From the NCBI RefSeq assembly GCF_030698175.1, contig NZ_JAUYNT010000029.1:419001-483000 (forward strand): 64,000 bases of DNA, given 5' to 3'. The stretch's first letter is position 1; each line of letters opens with the position of its first letter. Of the stretch, positions 33,581 through 42,069 are shown in pieces. The notes beneath the pieces were generated by a model. The model made no database searches. It was not told the DNA's origin and was given only the letters and a program-made list of their open reading frames with translations. The position numbers and the translations under genes are program-made. This DNA is from Pseudomonas sp. Lineage in GTDB: Bacteria > Pseudomonadota > Gammaproteobacteria > Pseudomonadales > Pseudomonadaceae.

Positions 33581-33690
33581 CGTAGGGTGGGTTAGCGGCG
33601 CGAGCGGTGGTTGTTTGCATCACCGCGTAAGCCAGGCCCGCGTAACCCACCATGCGGTTTGCCGGTCGAGCGCCATGGTGGGTTACGTGG
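33581..33690. repeat. Second GTAACCCACC inverted-repeat cluster
   Basis: CGTAACCCACCATG (33641) pairs exactly with CATGGTGGGTTACG (33674), and GGGTGGGTTAGCG (33584) adds a further copy of the motif. It is the same family as 851-1010. It lies between convergent genes, beyond the transpeptidase stop. Confidence 0.65.
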
Positions 33691-33740
33691 CGCACATATT
33701 ATGCAACACGTAACCGGGACATAGCCGCGTTAAAAACCCG

Positions 33741-35360
33741 TTACAGCCGGGCGCTATCGAGCGCCGCCAACAGGGCCGCATCGAGCTGGTAAATATCCGG
33801 CGCGTACTGCAACTCCCCGGCGCTGTCGACTTCGGCCGTCCAATAACTCATCAGCAGCGGCATCGGGCTGGCCAGTCGAAACTCATGGGTTTTGCCGCTG
33901 GCCAGGAGTGTGCTGACCCGCTCGCGCTCGGCCTCGCTCAACAGTTGCTGACTCAGCTGCAAGGCCTGCTCAACCCGCACACAACCCGAGCTGAACGCCC
34001 GTGGCGCCTTGGCAAAGAGCTGCTGACTGGGGGTGTCATGCAGGTACACCGAGAACGGATTGGCAAAGCGCAGCGCCACCTGCCCCAGTGGGTTTTTCGG
34101 CCCGGCACGCTGGCGCAGTTGGATAAAACCCGGGTTATTCCAATCCACTTGCTCGGCCTCTAACTGATTGCCCTCACGGTCAAAAATTTGCATTTCGTGC
34201 TTACTGAGAAAGCCTAAGTCACGACGGATTTCCGGCAGTTTGTCTTCCCGAAAAATGGTCGGTGGCACGCTCCATCTCGGGTTCAGGGTCAAGCGGGTAA
34301 TCTGCGATTTCAACAACGGGGTCGGCCGCTCGGGTCGCCCGACCTGGGTACGGGTTTGCCAAACCGGTACACCGGCCTGGTAATAGGTCAGCTGGCCGGC
34401 CGCGACGTTAATCAGCAAGCTGGTGGCCTCCAGGTTGTGTGCCAGCCAGCGAAAACGCTCCAGATTGACCCGCAACTGCTCACGCCGCTCAAACGGGCTG
34501 ACGTTTAGCGCCGCCAAGGTGCCCGCCCCGACTATGCCATCCGCCTGCAACGCGTGGTGTTGTTGAAAGGCCTTCAACGCCGCGACCTGCGCTGGGTCGT
34601 AGCGATTATCGATACTGGTCACCGTGGCCGGCAGATAACCTTCACTGGCCAACCGCTGGGTCAACTCGGGCACCCGCGCGTCCTGCATATCCGGACGCAG
34701 CAGTGGACCACCGGCCACTGCCGACCAACTGGCCAAGGGTTGTTGGCGCAGTTGCGCATAGGTGCGGCGCAAGCTTTGATACTGCGCCAAGGCCGGCCGG
34801 GCATACTGGAAGGCCGCCGGCAAGTCATTCAAGCCAAACACGGCCAGCGCCAGCAGTGCATCCTCTGCCGCTGCCGGCGCCGGCACCAAGGCCTCGGGTT
34901 GGCTGGGTGCCTGCCAGAAGGGCTCAACCTTGGCCTGCTGTAAACGTCCATGCTGCAAGTGCCGCAACGCCTGCAAGTACACATGACTGATAAGAATGTC
35001 GCGGCACTGGGCCTGCTGCGTAACGGTCGCCGGCTGCTGGGCAAAGCTGCGTAAACCGGCCAGCTGATAGCTGGCCGGATTGAGGCCGTCATCGGCCAAT
35101 TGCTCAAGTTGCACCAGCAACGCAGCCAACCGGCCAGGGCTCGACCAGGCTTGGGTAAACTGCTGCTGGCGGTAGAAGGCTTGCAACGAGGCTTGGGCTG
35201 CAGCATCCAGACTGACTGGTAACGCCGGGCACGCCAGGGGTAGTTGTTCGAGGCTGAGCTGCAGAGGGCTGACCGCGGGCGTATCGAGCCCCGCGCCAGC
35301 ACTGACCAGCGGCATGACTAGCAGGCTAACACTGAGGTAAACTGCGCACTTTTTGTACAA
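33741..35360 (-). CDS. L,D-transpeptidase of the YcbB/LdtD type
   Basis: A periplasmic cell-wall enzyme of 539 aa that makes 3-3 cross-links in peptidoglycan. A signal peptide (MYKKCAVYLSVSLLVMPLVSAGA) is followed by a helical scaffold domain. A peptidoglycan-binding domain (QVAALKAFQQHHALQADGIVG), then the YkuD catalytic domain with HDTPSQQLF and the active-site motif SSGCVR, Cys about 460, complete it. The start is a TTG at 35360 with GGAG 10 bases before; no better start preserves the signal peptide. It is divergent from a second transpeptidase gene at 35500, an arrangement suggesting shared control. Confidence 0.9.
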   Translation of the reverse strand: MYKKCAVYLSVSLLVMPLVSAGAGLDTPAVSPLQLSLEQLPLACPALPVSLDAAAQASLQAFYRQQQFTQAWSSPGRLAALLVQLEQLADDGLNPASYQLAGLRSFAQQPATVTQQAQCRDILISHVYLQALRHLQHGRLQQAKVEPFWQAPSQPEALVPAPAAAEDALLALAVFGLNDLPAAFQYARPALAQYQSLRRTYAQLRQQPLASWSAVAGGPLLRPDMQDARVPELTQRLASEGYLPATVTSIDNRYDPAQVAALKAFQQHHALQADGIVGAGTLAALNVSPFERREQLRVNLERFRWLAHNLEATSLLINVAAGQLTYYQAGVPVWQTRTQVGRPERPTPLLKSQITRLTLNPRWSVPPTIFREDKLPEIRRDLGFLSKHEMQIFDREGNQLEAEQVDWNNPGFIQLRQRAGPKNPLGQVALRFANPFSVYLHDTPSQQLFAKAPRAFSSGCVRVEQALQLSQQLLSEAERERVSTLLASGKTHEFRLASPMPLLMSYWTAEVDSAGELQYAPDIYQLDAALLAALDSARL

Positions 35361-35499
35361 TTAAAACCACTCCAATCCATGGCCGGCGCATTAACGGCCA
35401 ACCTAAACTGGCAACGCTTAGCGTGCATCGCTAAGTATAAACAGACCAGTGAGGGTAACGACAGGAAGTCGGGAGCCTACTTTTTGGGGACTCTCTCGC

Positions 35500-36213
35500 A
35501 TGTTTAATTTCTTGCGCAGGCTTTGCCTGGCCACCGCGATTTCCGCCAGTTGTTCAGTGCCGGCACTGGCCACCAACAGCAATACCCAACCATTGTTTAA
35601 CAGCCTTTCCCGCGCCGCGCCCAAGCTTAATCCACAGGCCTTACAGCAAGCCTTGAGCGCCGTACAGTGCGCCCTCAACAGCGGCGCCGCCCAAGCGCAA
35701 CGGCTGGCGATAATCGATTACTCCGAGCCGTCAACGGCCCGGCGGTTATGGATTTTTGACCTACAAAAACAAACCCTGTTACTGCAAGACTTAGTCGCCC
35801 ACGGCAATAAATCTGGCGAAAACTTCGCCACCCGCTTCTCCAATCGAGTCGGCAGCTATCAGTCCAGCCTTGGACTATTTCGCACCCAAGAGAGTTATCA
35901 AGGCAGCCACGGTTATTCGCTGCGCATGGACGGCCTGGAGCCTGGGGTGAATGACCTGGCCCGCGAGCGCGCCATCGTGATTCATGGCGCCGACTACGTG
36001 AACCCACTCTGGAGCCAGCGCCAAGGCCGCATTGGCCGTAGCCAAGGCTGTCCGGCGGTGCGCCCGGAGGTGGCCAAGCGGGTGATCGACAAACTCAAGG
36101 GCGGCCAGTTTATGTACTCCTGGTATCCCGACCGGCGCCTGGCCAAATCCTCGGCCTACCTCAAGTGTCAGCCACAGCAAGTGGCGCGCATTCTCGCCGC
36201 CAACGACCGCTAA
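35500..36213 (+). CDS. Murein L,D-transpeptidase catalytic-domain protein (YkuD_2 type)
   Basis: The 237-aa protein has a signal peptide (FLRRLCLATAISASCSVPALA). The catalytic part contains IIDYSEPSTARRLWIFDL, VAHGNKSGE, GLEPGVNDLARERAIVIHGADYV and the Cys motif GRSQGCPAV (Cys about 184). The His of VIHGA and this Cys form the expected dyad. It is much shorter than the divergent YcbB-type enzyme and lacks scaffold and binding domains. Members are thought to be exported L,D-transpeptidases or related carboxypeptidases. The start at 35500 follows a GGGGAC site. The DUF3820 gene begins 9 bases later. Confidence 0.88.
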   Translation: MFNFLRRLCLATAISASCSVPALATNSNTQPLFNSLSRAAPKLNPQALQQALSAVQCALNSGAAQAQRLAIIDYSEPSTARRLWIFDLQKQTLLLQDLVAHGNKSGENFATRFSNRVGSYQSSLGLFRTQESYQGSHGYSLRMDGLEPGVNDLARERAIVIHGADYVNPLWSQRQGRIGRSQGCPAVRPEVAKRVIDKLKGGQFMYSWYPDRRLAKSSAYLKCQPQQVARILAANDR

Positions 36214-36222
36214 GCGCCGCCG

Positions 36223-36468
36223 ATGAAACCCGAAGATCTCTTACTGCTGCTCACCCGACAAATGCCCTACGGCAAATACAAAGGCCGGCTGATTGCCGAT
36301 CTGCCCGGTCAATACCTCAACTGGTTTGCCCGCGAAGGTTTCCCCAAGGGGGAAATCGGCCAGCTGCTGCAGCTGATGCAGGAGATCGACCACAACGGCC
36401 TATCCGAGCTGCTAACGCCGCTGCGCCAACAGCTCAACATCCGCCCCAACAGCAACCCCGGCCGCTAA
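36223..36468 (+). CDS. DUF3820 family protein
   Basis: The 81-aa cytoplasmic protein has the conserved MPYGKYKGRLIADLP and YLNWFAREGFPKGEIG segments of DUF3820. Function unknown. It starts 9 bases after the transpeptidase stop, so it is probably co-transcribed. Confidence 0.85.
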   Translation: MKPEDLLLLLTRQMPYGKYKGRLIADLPGQYLNWFAREGFPKGEIGQLLQLMQEIDHNGLSELLTPLRQQLNIRPNSNPGR

Positions 36469-36541
36469 GCCGGTATACTGTCCGGGTTCGCGCAAGCCCG
36501 CTGCGCACTTAACTCAAGCCATTCGCTTTAACGGATTAACC

Positions 36542-36775
36542 ATGACCAGCCCAACAGCCAACGCCGACACTCAACCCGACGTAGCGACGCAACCTAACGA
36601 CGCAACCGCACCGGCGAGCAAGATTCCAGCGTTTCGCTTCCCGTTCTCGCCGGCGACTTTTGCCCCGAACAAGGACGCCGAGCAGCCGTGGCATCAGCAA
36701 GGCAACAAGTCCAGTCACGACAAAACCCCCAGCCGGGCGCCCAATGGTACGCGTCGCTCGATGGGCAAGCGTTAA
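36542..36775 (+). CDS. Small low-complexity protein
   Basis: The 77-aa protein is rich in Ala, Pro, Thr, Asn and Lys. It has a central FRFPFSPATFAPNKDAEQPW segment and a basic tail (GTRRSMGKR). It is probably disordered and cytoplasmic. The ribosome site is weak, but the position after DUF3820 and conserved-looking composition suggest a real gene. Function unknown. Confidence 0.6.
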   Translation: MTSPTANADTQPDVATQPNDATAPASKIPAFRFPFSPATFAPNKDAEQPWHQQGNKSSHDKTPSRAPNGTRRSMGKR

Positions 36776-36803
36776 CAGCTAAAGCTCAATCCAAGGAGAC
36801 TTT

Positions 36804-37235
36804 ATGCGCGGCAACTACCTAAGCCTTATCGGCATGACGGCCCTGCTCAGCGCCTGTGCCAACGCACCAAGCGGTACGCCGCTAACGGCTGAAAGCCTGC
36901 AGCACCATCACTGGGTGCTGGAGCAGATCGACGGCCAGCCGGTGGTCGCCGAGAAAGGTCGGCAACCCGACCTGGAAATTGGCGAGCAACTGCGCGCCAA
37001 CGGCAATGCCGGCTGCAATAGATTTATGGGCCAGGTAGAAATCCAGGGCCAGCAACTGCGCATCAGCAAGATGGCCTCGACCATGATGCTCTGCCAATCG
37101 CCACAGCAAGACTGGGAAGCCGCCATGACCAGCACCCTGAGTGACTGGAGCGAGGCCGATTTGAGCCCACAGCAACTACGCCTCAAGGGTACCAAGCACG
37201 AGCTGGTCCTGCGCTTAAGCGACTGGGTTCGCTAA
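36804..37235 (+). CDS. META/HslJ-domain lipoprotein
   Basis: The 143-aa protein has a lipoprotein signal (SLIGMTALLSAC, Cys 18). The META domain follows: HHWVLEQIDGQPV, GNAGCNRFMGQVEIQGQQLRI, MASTMMLC and a closing LRLKGTKHELVLRLSDWVR. HslJ-type proteins are heat-inducible envelope proteins linked to antibiotic tolerance in E. coli. AAGGAG precedes the ATG. It is the last of a short run of small genes. Confidence 0.88.
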   Translation: MRGNYLSLIGMTALLSACANAPSGTPLTAESLQHHHWVLEQIDGQPVVAEKGRQPDLEIGEQLRANGNAGCNRFMGQVEIQGQQLRISKMASTMMLCQSPQQDWEAAMTSTLSDWSEADLSPQQLRLKGTKHELVLRLSDWVR

Positions 37236-37274
37236 GCGCGGCGACGCCCGCTGAGCGTCGCCACGCACTCAGGC

Positions 37275-38117
37275 TTATTGCTCAAACAAACCCTTAACCG
37301 GAAACAGACCGTCGAAGGTCGCGGTGGTCTTGGTGGCCTTGGCTTGAAAGGTCTTGAGCATCTCGTTGGGGCGAAACATTCCCGACTGCCACGTGGCCAT
37401 GTATTTCAAGCTATCGGCGACACTGTGATCGCGGCTGAAGTTGAGCATTTCCTTGCAGCCGCTGACCGCCAGCGGTGAATGGCCGGCGATCTGCGCGGCA
37501 ATCGCCAGCACCGCGTCGAGCATTTCCCCATGGCTGGCATACACCTGATTGACAAAGCCCAGGGCCTTGGCTTCGTCGGCGCTGAATTTGCGCCCGGTAT
37601 AGGCCAGCTCGCGCACCACGCCTTGCGGCAACAACTTGGGCAAACGTTGCAAGGTGCCGACATCGGCGGTCATGCCCAGCTCGGTTTCCTTGATGGTGAA
37701 GTAGGCATCGGCCGAGCAATAGCGGCTGTCGGCGGCGCAGACCATGTCCAGGGCGCCACCGATGCAACCGCCTTGAATCGCCACCAGCACCGGCAAGCGC
37801 ACCTCCTCCAGGCTGCTCAAACTGGCTTGCAGTTGCAGCACCACGCGGCGCAGGTTTTCCGCCATACGCGCCGGGTCGCCGCCCATGGGCACCGCCTTGG
37901 GGTTGGTAAACACGCCCAAATCCATGCCGGCCGAGAAATGCTTGCCGGTGGAGGAAATCACAATCACCCGCGCCTCGCCGCTGGCCTCCAGTTCACGCAT
38001 GCACAGCGGCAACTCCAGCCAAAAATCGGCATTCATCGAGTTCATTGCCTCTGGGCGTGCCAGTTGGACATGGGCAACGTGGTTGGCAAGGGTGACGTTA
38101 AAACTCTTATAGGTCAT
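37275..38117 (-). CDS. Crotonase-fold enzyme, dienoyl-CoA isomerase-like
   Basis: A cytoplasmic CoA-ester enzyme of 280 aa. The oxyanion segments are HFSAGMDLGVF and IQGGCIGGALDMVCAADSRYC. The catalytic region KETELGMTADVGTLQRLPKLL keeps the Glu and Asp positions that distinguish delta3,5-delta2,4-dienoyl-CoA isomerase (ECH1 type) from ordinary enoyl-CoA hydratase. That would place it in beta-oxidation of unsaturated fatty acids. The start at 38117 is chosen because the domain begins there; the longer frame has no ribosome site. It is divergent from a TetR gene with a perfect palindrome between them. Confidence 0.88.
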   Translation of the reverse strand: MTYKSFNVTLANHVAHVQLARPEAMNSMNADFWLELPLCMRELEASGEARVIVISSTGKHFSAGMDLGVFTNPKAVPMGGDPARMAENLRRVVLQLQASLSSLEEVRLPVLVAIQGGCIGGALDMVCAADSRYCSADAYFTIKETELGMTADVGTLQRLPKLLPQGVVRELAYTGRKFSADEAKALGFVNQVYASHGEMLDAVLAIAAQIAGHSPLAVSGCKEMLNFSRDHSVADSLKYMATWQSGMFRPNEMLKTFQAKATKTTATFDGLFPVKGLFEQ

Positions 38118-38160
38118 GGCAGACAAACCTGTGCGAAGCCGCGGTGGGCGTGGAGAAATT

Positions 38161-38179
38161 ATCTTGACGGCGTCAAGAT
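38161..38179. promoter_or_regulatory. 19-bp perfect palindrome, likely TetR operator
   Basis: ATCTTGACG-G-CGTCAAGAT lies between the crotonase gene (44 bases upstream of its ATG) and the divergent TetR gene (66 bases upstream of its ATG). It contains a TTGACG that could be a -35 hexamer, so a bound repressor would block at least one of the two promoters. Confidence 0.75.
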
Positions 38180-38244
38180 AGAGGCGCGATCCTGAGACTG
38201 TCAAGCCCACTCGCCCGCCTTTTAGCCGCCACAAAGAGTCACCG

Positions 38245-38871
38245 ATGACCGCCACCAGCAACCTCTACCACCACGGCAACTTGCGCCAAAGCCTGCTCGA
38301 CAACAGCCTGCAATTGCTGCGCGCCGAGGGCAGCGAGGCTTTGTCGTTGCGACGCCTGGCCGAGCTGACAGGGGTGTCGCGGGCGGCGCCCTATCACCAC
38401 TTCAAAGACAAACAAGCACTGCTGGCCGCCGTCGCCGAACAAGGCTTTGTCGAGCTAGCCGCCTTGCTGCAACAACTGGTCAGTGACGAGCAAATCGCCC
38501 TCGAACAACGGTTGCAACAGGCCGTGCTGGGTTATCTGGATTTTGCTCAGGCGCAGCCGGCGTTGTATCAACTGATGTTCGGGCAAACCCTCTGGCAACT
38601 TGACTCATCGACCCTCGGCGATGCCACCAGCACCACCCAGTTTCAGCGCGCTGCCAAGGATTGTTTTCGCCAGTACGTGCACCTGTTCGAGCGGTTGCAA
38701 GCGGCAGGGCAACTGGCTGCCAGCAGCAATGCCTTGCGCTCGGCGCAATTGCTTTGGGCAACCCTGCATGGGTTGGCCACCCTGACTCGCGATGGCGCGT
38801 TTTTTACCCGCAGCGACCTGGCCGAGATTGCCGCCCACGCCCTCGCCCAGTTTGCCCGCGCACGGGCATGA
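38245..38871 (+). CDS. TetR-family regulator
   Basis: The 208-aa protein has the TetR N-terminal helix-turn-helix (LRRLAELTGVSRAAPYHHFKDKQALLAAV, about residues 33-61) and a helical ligand domain with a WATLHGLATL segment like the WHG-type C-terminus. It is divergent from the crotonase gene and probably represses it through the palindrome at 38161-38179, with an acyl-CoA or fatty acid as ligand by inference. Its stop overlaps the start of the GNAT gene (ATGA). Confidence 0.92.
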   Translation: MTATSNLYHHGNLRQSLLDNSLQLLRAEGSEALSLRRLAELTGVSRAAPYHHFKDKQALLAAVAEQGFVELAALLQQLVSDEQIALEQRLQQAVLGYLDFAQAQPALYQLMFGQTLWQLDSSTLGDATSTTQFQRAAKDCFRQYVHLFERLQAAGQLAASSNALRSAQLLWATLHGLATLTRDGAFFTRSDLAEIAAHALAQFARARA

Positions 38872-39308
38872 GCCAGGCAGTCGAGGCGATTCATTATCAA
38901 CCCCTGGCTAACGAATTATTGCCACTGGCCAATAAGTTCTACAAAAGCCAGCGCTCCAACATGCGCGTCGGCCGCAGTGAACAGGTGTGGATCGCCCGAC
39001 AAGGGCAAATTATCGCCGCCTGCTGCCTTAAACCCATAGAGCACGGCCAGTGGCTAACAGCCCTGTTGGTGGCCAGCCAGCGCCGCCAGCAAGGCATCGC
39101 CAGCACTCTGCTGCGGCAGTTATTGCATAGCCGTGCTGGCCCGGTCTGGCTGTTTTGTCATCCCGACCTGCTAGCTTTCTATCAACGCCAAGGTTTTCAA
39201 CTGGCCACCAAGCTGCCGGCGGCGCTGACTGATCGACTGCGCCGCTACCAACAAAAACAACCACTGCTGGCGCTGGTCTGGCAGCCGCCGATCCTTGCTG
39301 TCGACTAA
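38868..39308 (+). CDS. GNAT-family acetyltransferase
   Basis: The 146-aa protein has the acetyl-CoA binding segment LLVASQRRQQGIASTLLRQLL (Q/RxxG/A motif) and a C-terminal FYQRQGFQLA. The start at 38868 is fixed by the ATGA overlap with the TetR stop; the frame is open further upstream but only as a shadow of the TetR gene. Co-transcribed with tetR. Substrate unknown. Confidence 0.85.
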   Translation: MSQAVEAIHYQPLANELLPLANKFYKSQRSNMRVGRSEQVWIARQGQIIAACCLKPIEHGQWLTALLVASQRRQQGIASTLLRQLLHSRAGPVWLFCHPDLLAFYQRQGFQLATKLPAALTDRLRRYQQKQPLLALVWQPPILAVD

Positions 39309-39414
39309 ACAGGTGCCGCCGCTCGGCTCGGCTGCGTCTTGCTCTTAAGTCACCGTGGCGTAAATACTGCCGCACCCTACTTTCAATTTGCTGGCAGAAA
39401 AGGCCGGCGCTCCG

Positions 39415-40773
39415 ATGGACACACAGTCGATGAACCAGACCTTGCCGCCCGCTGGACTTTGCCCTGAGCCGGCGCCGACTGACACGCCAAACTTGGCGTT
39501 TCATCCGGCCCGCGAGTCGCTGTTCAATGAACTGCATGCCCGCCCCTTCCCGGTACTGCAAACCCCAAGCTGCCTGGCGCATCTAGTGCTATTGCGCGAG
39601 GAGCCGGCCAATGACGCCGAGCACCAGCACTTGCAGGCGCTGTGCGCACGCCATGCGGTGCTGCCGCCGACCGCCGAATCATCCTGCTATTACCAGAACT
39701 TTGGTGGCTTTGAGCTGCGCTGGGAGCGGCATACCGAGTTCTCCACCTACACGCTGATCTGCCAGAGCGCTGAGCCATCGCCCTTCAGCAGCAGCCCGCT
39801 GACTTTGTTGCCCACTCACTGGCTCAACAACCTGCCGGGCAAACTGATCAGCGCCCTGCACCTAGAACTCGTCCAGGCACCGGACGAAGAACCGGGCCCC
39901 GAGCTGATTCGTCAGTACTTTGAGGGCCACCGACTGATCAGCTCCGAAGTTAAAGAGCACAAGGCCCGCCTGTGGAGCGCCTACCGCATCCACAGCGACG
40001 GCAGCGGACGAATCCTTATCCATAACCGCGAACTCAACCCCTGCCAAAGCGGACGCTTGGTGCGCACCTTGCTGGAGATGGAAACCTACCGAATGATGCT
40101 ATTGCTGGCCCTGCCGGCGGCCAAAAGCATCGCCCCGGAGGTCAAAACCATGGACCAGCAGCTGGCCACGGTAATCCAGCAAATCAACCAGATTGCCGGG
40201 CTCAACGATGAGCGCCGCCTGCTGGCTGAACTCAGCAGCCTGGCCGCGCGAATTGAAAAACTGATCTCCGACAACAACTTTCGTTTCTCCGCAGCCCAAG
40301 CCTATTACCAGCTGATCATCAATCGCCTAGAAGAGTTGCGCGAGCAGGAAGTTGGCGGTTTGCAGACCTTTCGCGAGTTCCTCCAACGCCGCCTAACCCC
40401 GGCCTGGCGCACCTGCGAGGCGGTGCGCAATGAGCTGAATGATTTGTCCCGGCGCATCGACCGCGCCAGCGAACTGTTGCGCACCCGGATCAATCTGACC
40501 ATCGAAGCGCAAAACCAAAGCCTGATGCTGAATATGGACCAGCGCAGCCACATTCAATTACGCCTGCAACAAACGGTCGAAGGCCTGTCCGTCGCGGCGA
40601 TCAGCTACTACTTAGTAGGGTTGACCAAGTACCTGGCCGAGTCAGCCAAAGCCCTCGGCCTGATTGATAACAGCGCCTTGATCACCGGCCTGGCCGTGCC
40701 GCTCTGTGTCGGCGCGGTGTGGTATGCCATGCGCAAATTACGCCGCACCCTGGAGAAATCTGAACCCAGCTGA
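39415..40773 (+). CDS. DUF3422 family membrane-anchored protein
   Basis: The 452-aa protein matches DUF3422: N-terminal FHPARESLFNELHARPFPVL, WERHTEFSTYTLI, a long helical coiled-coil middle (about residues 235-400) and one or two C-terminal helices (AAISYYLVGLTKYLAES, LITGLAVPLCVGAVWYAM). The overall plan, a soluble domain with a coiled coil and a membrane end, resembles CorA-like architecture, but function is unknown. The start at 39415 is the first ATG, with a weak ribosome site; ATG at 39430 is an alternative. Confidence 0.87.
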   Translation: MDTQSMNQTLPPAGLCPEPAPTDTPNLAFHPARESLFNELHARPFPVLQTPSCLAHLVLLREEPANDAEHQHLQALCARHAVLPPTAESSCYYQNFGGFELRWERHTEFSTYTLICQSAEPSPFSSSPLTLLPTHWLNNLPGKLISALHLELVQAPDEEPGPELIRQYFEGHRLISSEVKEHKARLWSAYRIHSDGSGRILIHNRELNPCQSGRLVRTLLEMETYRMMLLLALPAAKSIAPEVKTMDQQLATVIQQINQIAGLNDERRLLAELSSLAARIEKLISDNNFRFSAAQAYYQLIINRLEELREQEVGGLQTFREFLQRRLTPAWRTCEAVRNELNDLSRRIDRASELLRTRINLTIEAQNQSLMLNMDQRSHIQLRLQQTVEGLSVAAISYYLVGLTKYLAESAKALGLIDNSALITGLAVPLCVGAVWYAMRKLRRTLEKSEPS

Positions 40774-40885
40774 GATCGCCCGGTAGAGGCTCCCAGTGCG
40801 GGTAAAGGTGAAAGATCAGCCGGGCGTTGTAATTTTTCGCTCAAGGCTGACTCTACTGTTTGCCCACTACCTGCGGATGAGTCCC

Positions 40886-41407
40886 ATGCAACGACGCACC
40901 CTGCTACACAGCCTGGCCCTGCTTGGCCCCCTGGCGTTACTCAGCCGCTTTGCCAGCGCTGCGAGCGACGCCGAACCTGGCGCGCAAACCATTCAAGCCC
41001 TCGGCAAAGCCCACGAAACTTGGCGTCCGCTGCTGTCGCCTGAGGCTTACGCCGTGCTGTTTGACGAAGACACCGAGCGCTCAGGTTCCAGCCCGTTAAA
41101 CGATGAACACCGCGACGGTACGTACATTTGCGCCGCCTGCTATTTGCCGCTGTTCGACAGCGCCAGCAAATTCGACAGCGGCACCGGCTGGCCGAGCTTT
41201 ACCCAGCCGCTTGCCGGGCATGTGGCGCTGAGCCGCGACTTCAAATTGATTTTGCCGCGCACCGAATACCACTGCGCCCGTTGTGGCGGCCATCAGGGGC
41301 ACCGCTTTGACGACGGCCCGGCGCCGCGAGGCGAACGCTGGTGCAACAATGGTGTGGCGCTGCACTTTATTCCTAAAACTGAAGCCTTGCCGGCGTTGCG
41401 GAGCTAA
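40886..41407 (+). CDS. msrB: Exported methionine-R-sulfoxide reductase MsrB
   Basis: The 173-aa protein reduces methionine-R-sulfoxide in exported proteins. The N-terminus is a twin-arginine-like or Sec signal (MQRRTLLHSLALLGPLALLSRFASA). Zinc ligands are CAAC and CARC, the fold shows SGTGWPSF, and the catalytic Cys is about 153 in RWCNNGVALHF. The start at 40886 follows GGATGAG; ATG at 40877 is possible. msrA begins 2 bases after its stop. Confidence 0.92.
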   Translation: MQRRTLLHSLALLGPLALLSRFASAASDAEPGAQTIQALGKAHETWRPLLSPEAYAVLFDEDTERSGSSPLNDEHRDGTYICAACYLPLFDSASKFDSGTGWPSFTQPLAGHVALSRDFKLILPRTEYHCARCGGHQGHRFDDGPAPRGERWCNNGVALHFIPKTEALPALRS

Positions 41408-41409
41408 TC

Positions 41410-42048
41410 ATGCCTAGCATTTCTATGCCGTTACGCAGCAGCCTGCGTCTCGGCGCACTGATGATCAGCCTGCTGGGGGGGCATAACTTTGCCGCCGCGG
41501 CGGACGCTGCAAGCCCGAACAACAGTGCCGTGGCGATCTTTGCCGGAGGTTGCTTCTGGTGCACAGAGTCGGATTTTGACAAGGTTGCCGGCGTGCTCTC
41601 GACCACCTCGGGCTACATTGGTGGCACCTTGGCCAATCCCAGTTATGAGGCAGTATCCGCCGGCCAAAGCGGCCACTTCGAAGCGGTGCAAGTGCGTTTT
41701 GACCCGAGCAAAATCAGCTACGCTAAACTGCTGGAAGCCTACTGGCCGACCATTGACCCGCTGAATGCTGACGGCCAGTTCTGCGACAGCGGCCCGCAAT
41801 ACCTCAGTGCGATTTTTTATAGCAACCCGCAGCAAAAACAAATAGCCGAAGCGTCCAAGGCAACCCTGGCCGCATCTGGACGATTACCGGCGCCTATCGC
41901 GACGCAGATTCTGCCAGCCAGCACCTTCTACCCCGCCGAGGACTACCATCAGGACTACCACAGCAAAAATCCGCTGCGCTACAACTACTACCGTAACGGC
42001 TGTGGCCGCGATGCGCGCCTGGAATCACTCTGGGACCAGCCGCAGTAA
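41410..42048 (+). CDS. msrA: Exported methionine-S-sulfoxide reductase MsrA
   Basis: The 212-aa protein has a signal peptide (about residues 1-31, LGALMISLLGGHNFAAAADA). The catalytic motif GGCFWC has Cys48 as nucleophile. TSGYIGGTLANPSYEAVSAGQSGH, DGQFCDSGPQYLSAIFY and YHQDYHSKNPLRYNYYR complete the fold. Together with MsrB it repairs both sulfoxide stereoisomers outside the cytoplasm. Most bacteria keep MsrA in the cytosol, so an exported pair is notable. Two bases separate the genes. Confidence 0.92.
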   Translation: MPSISMPLRSSLRLGALMISLLGGHNFAAAADAASPNNSAVAIFAGGCFWCTESDFDKVAGVLSTTSGYIGGTLANPSYEAVSAGQSGHFEAVQVRFDPSKISYAKLLEAYWPTIDPLNADGQFCDSGPQYLSAIFYSNPQQKQIAEASKATLAASGRLPAPIATQILPASTFYPAEDYHQDYHSKNPLRYNYYRNGCGRDARLESLWDQPQ

Positions 42049-42069
42049 TGGCTTATGGCAGTGCGCGGC

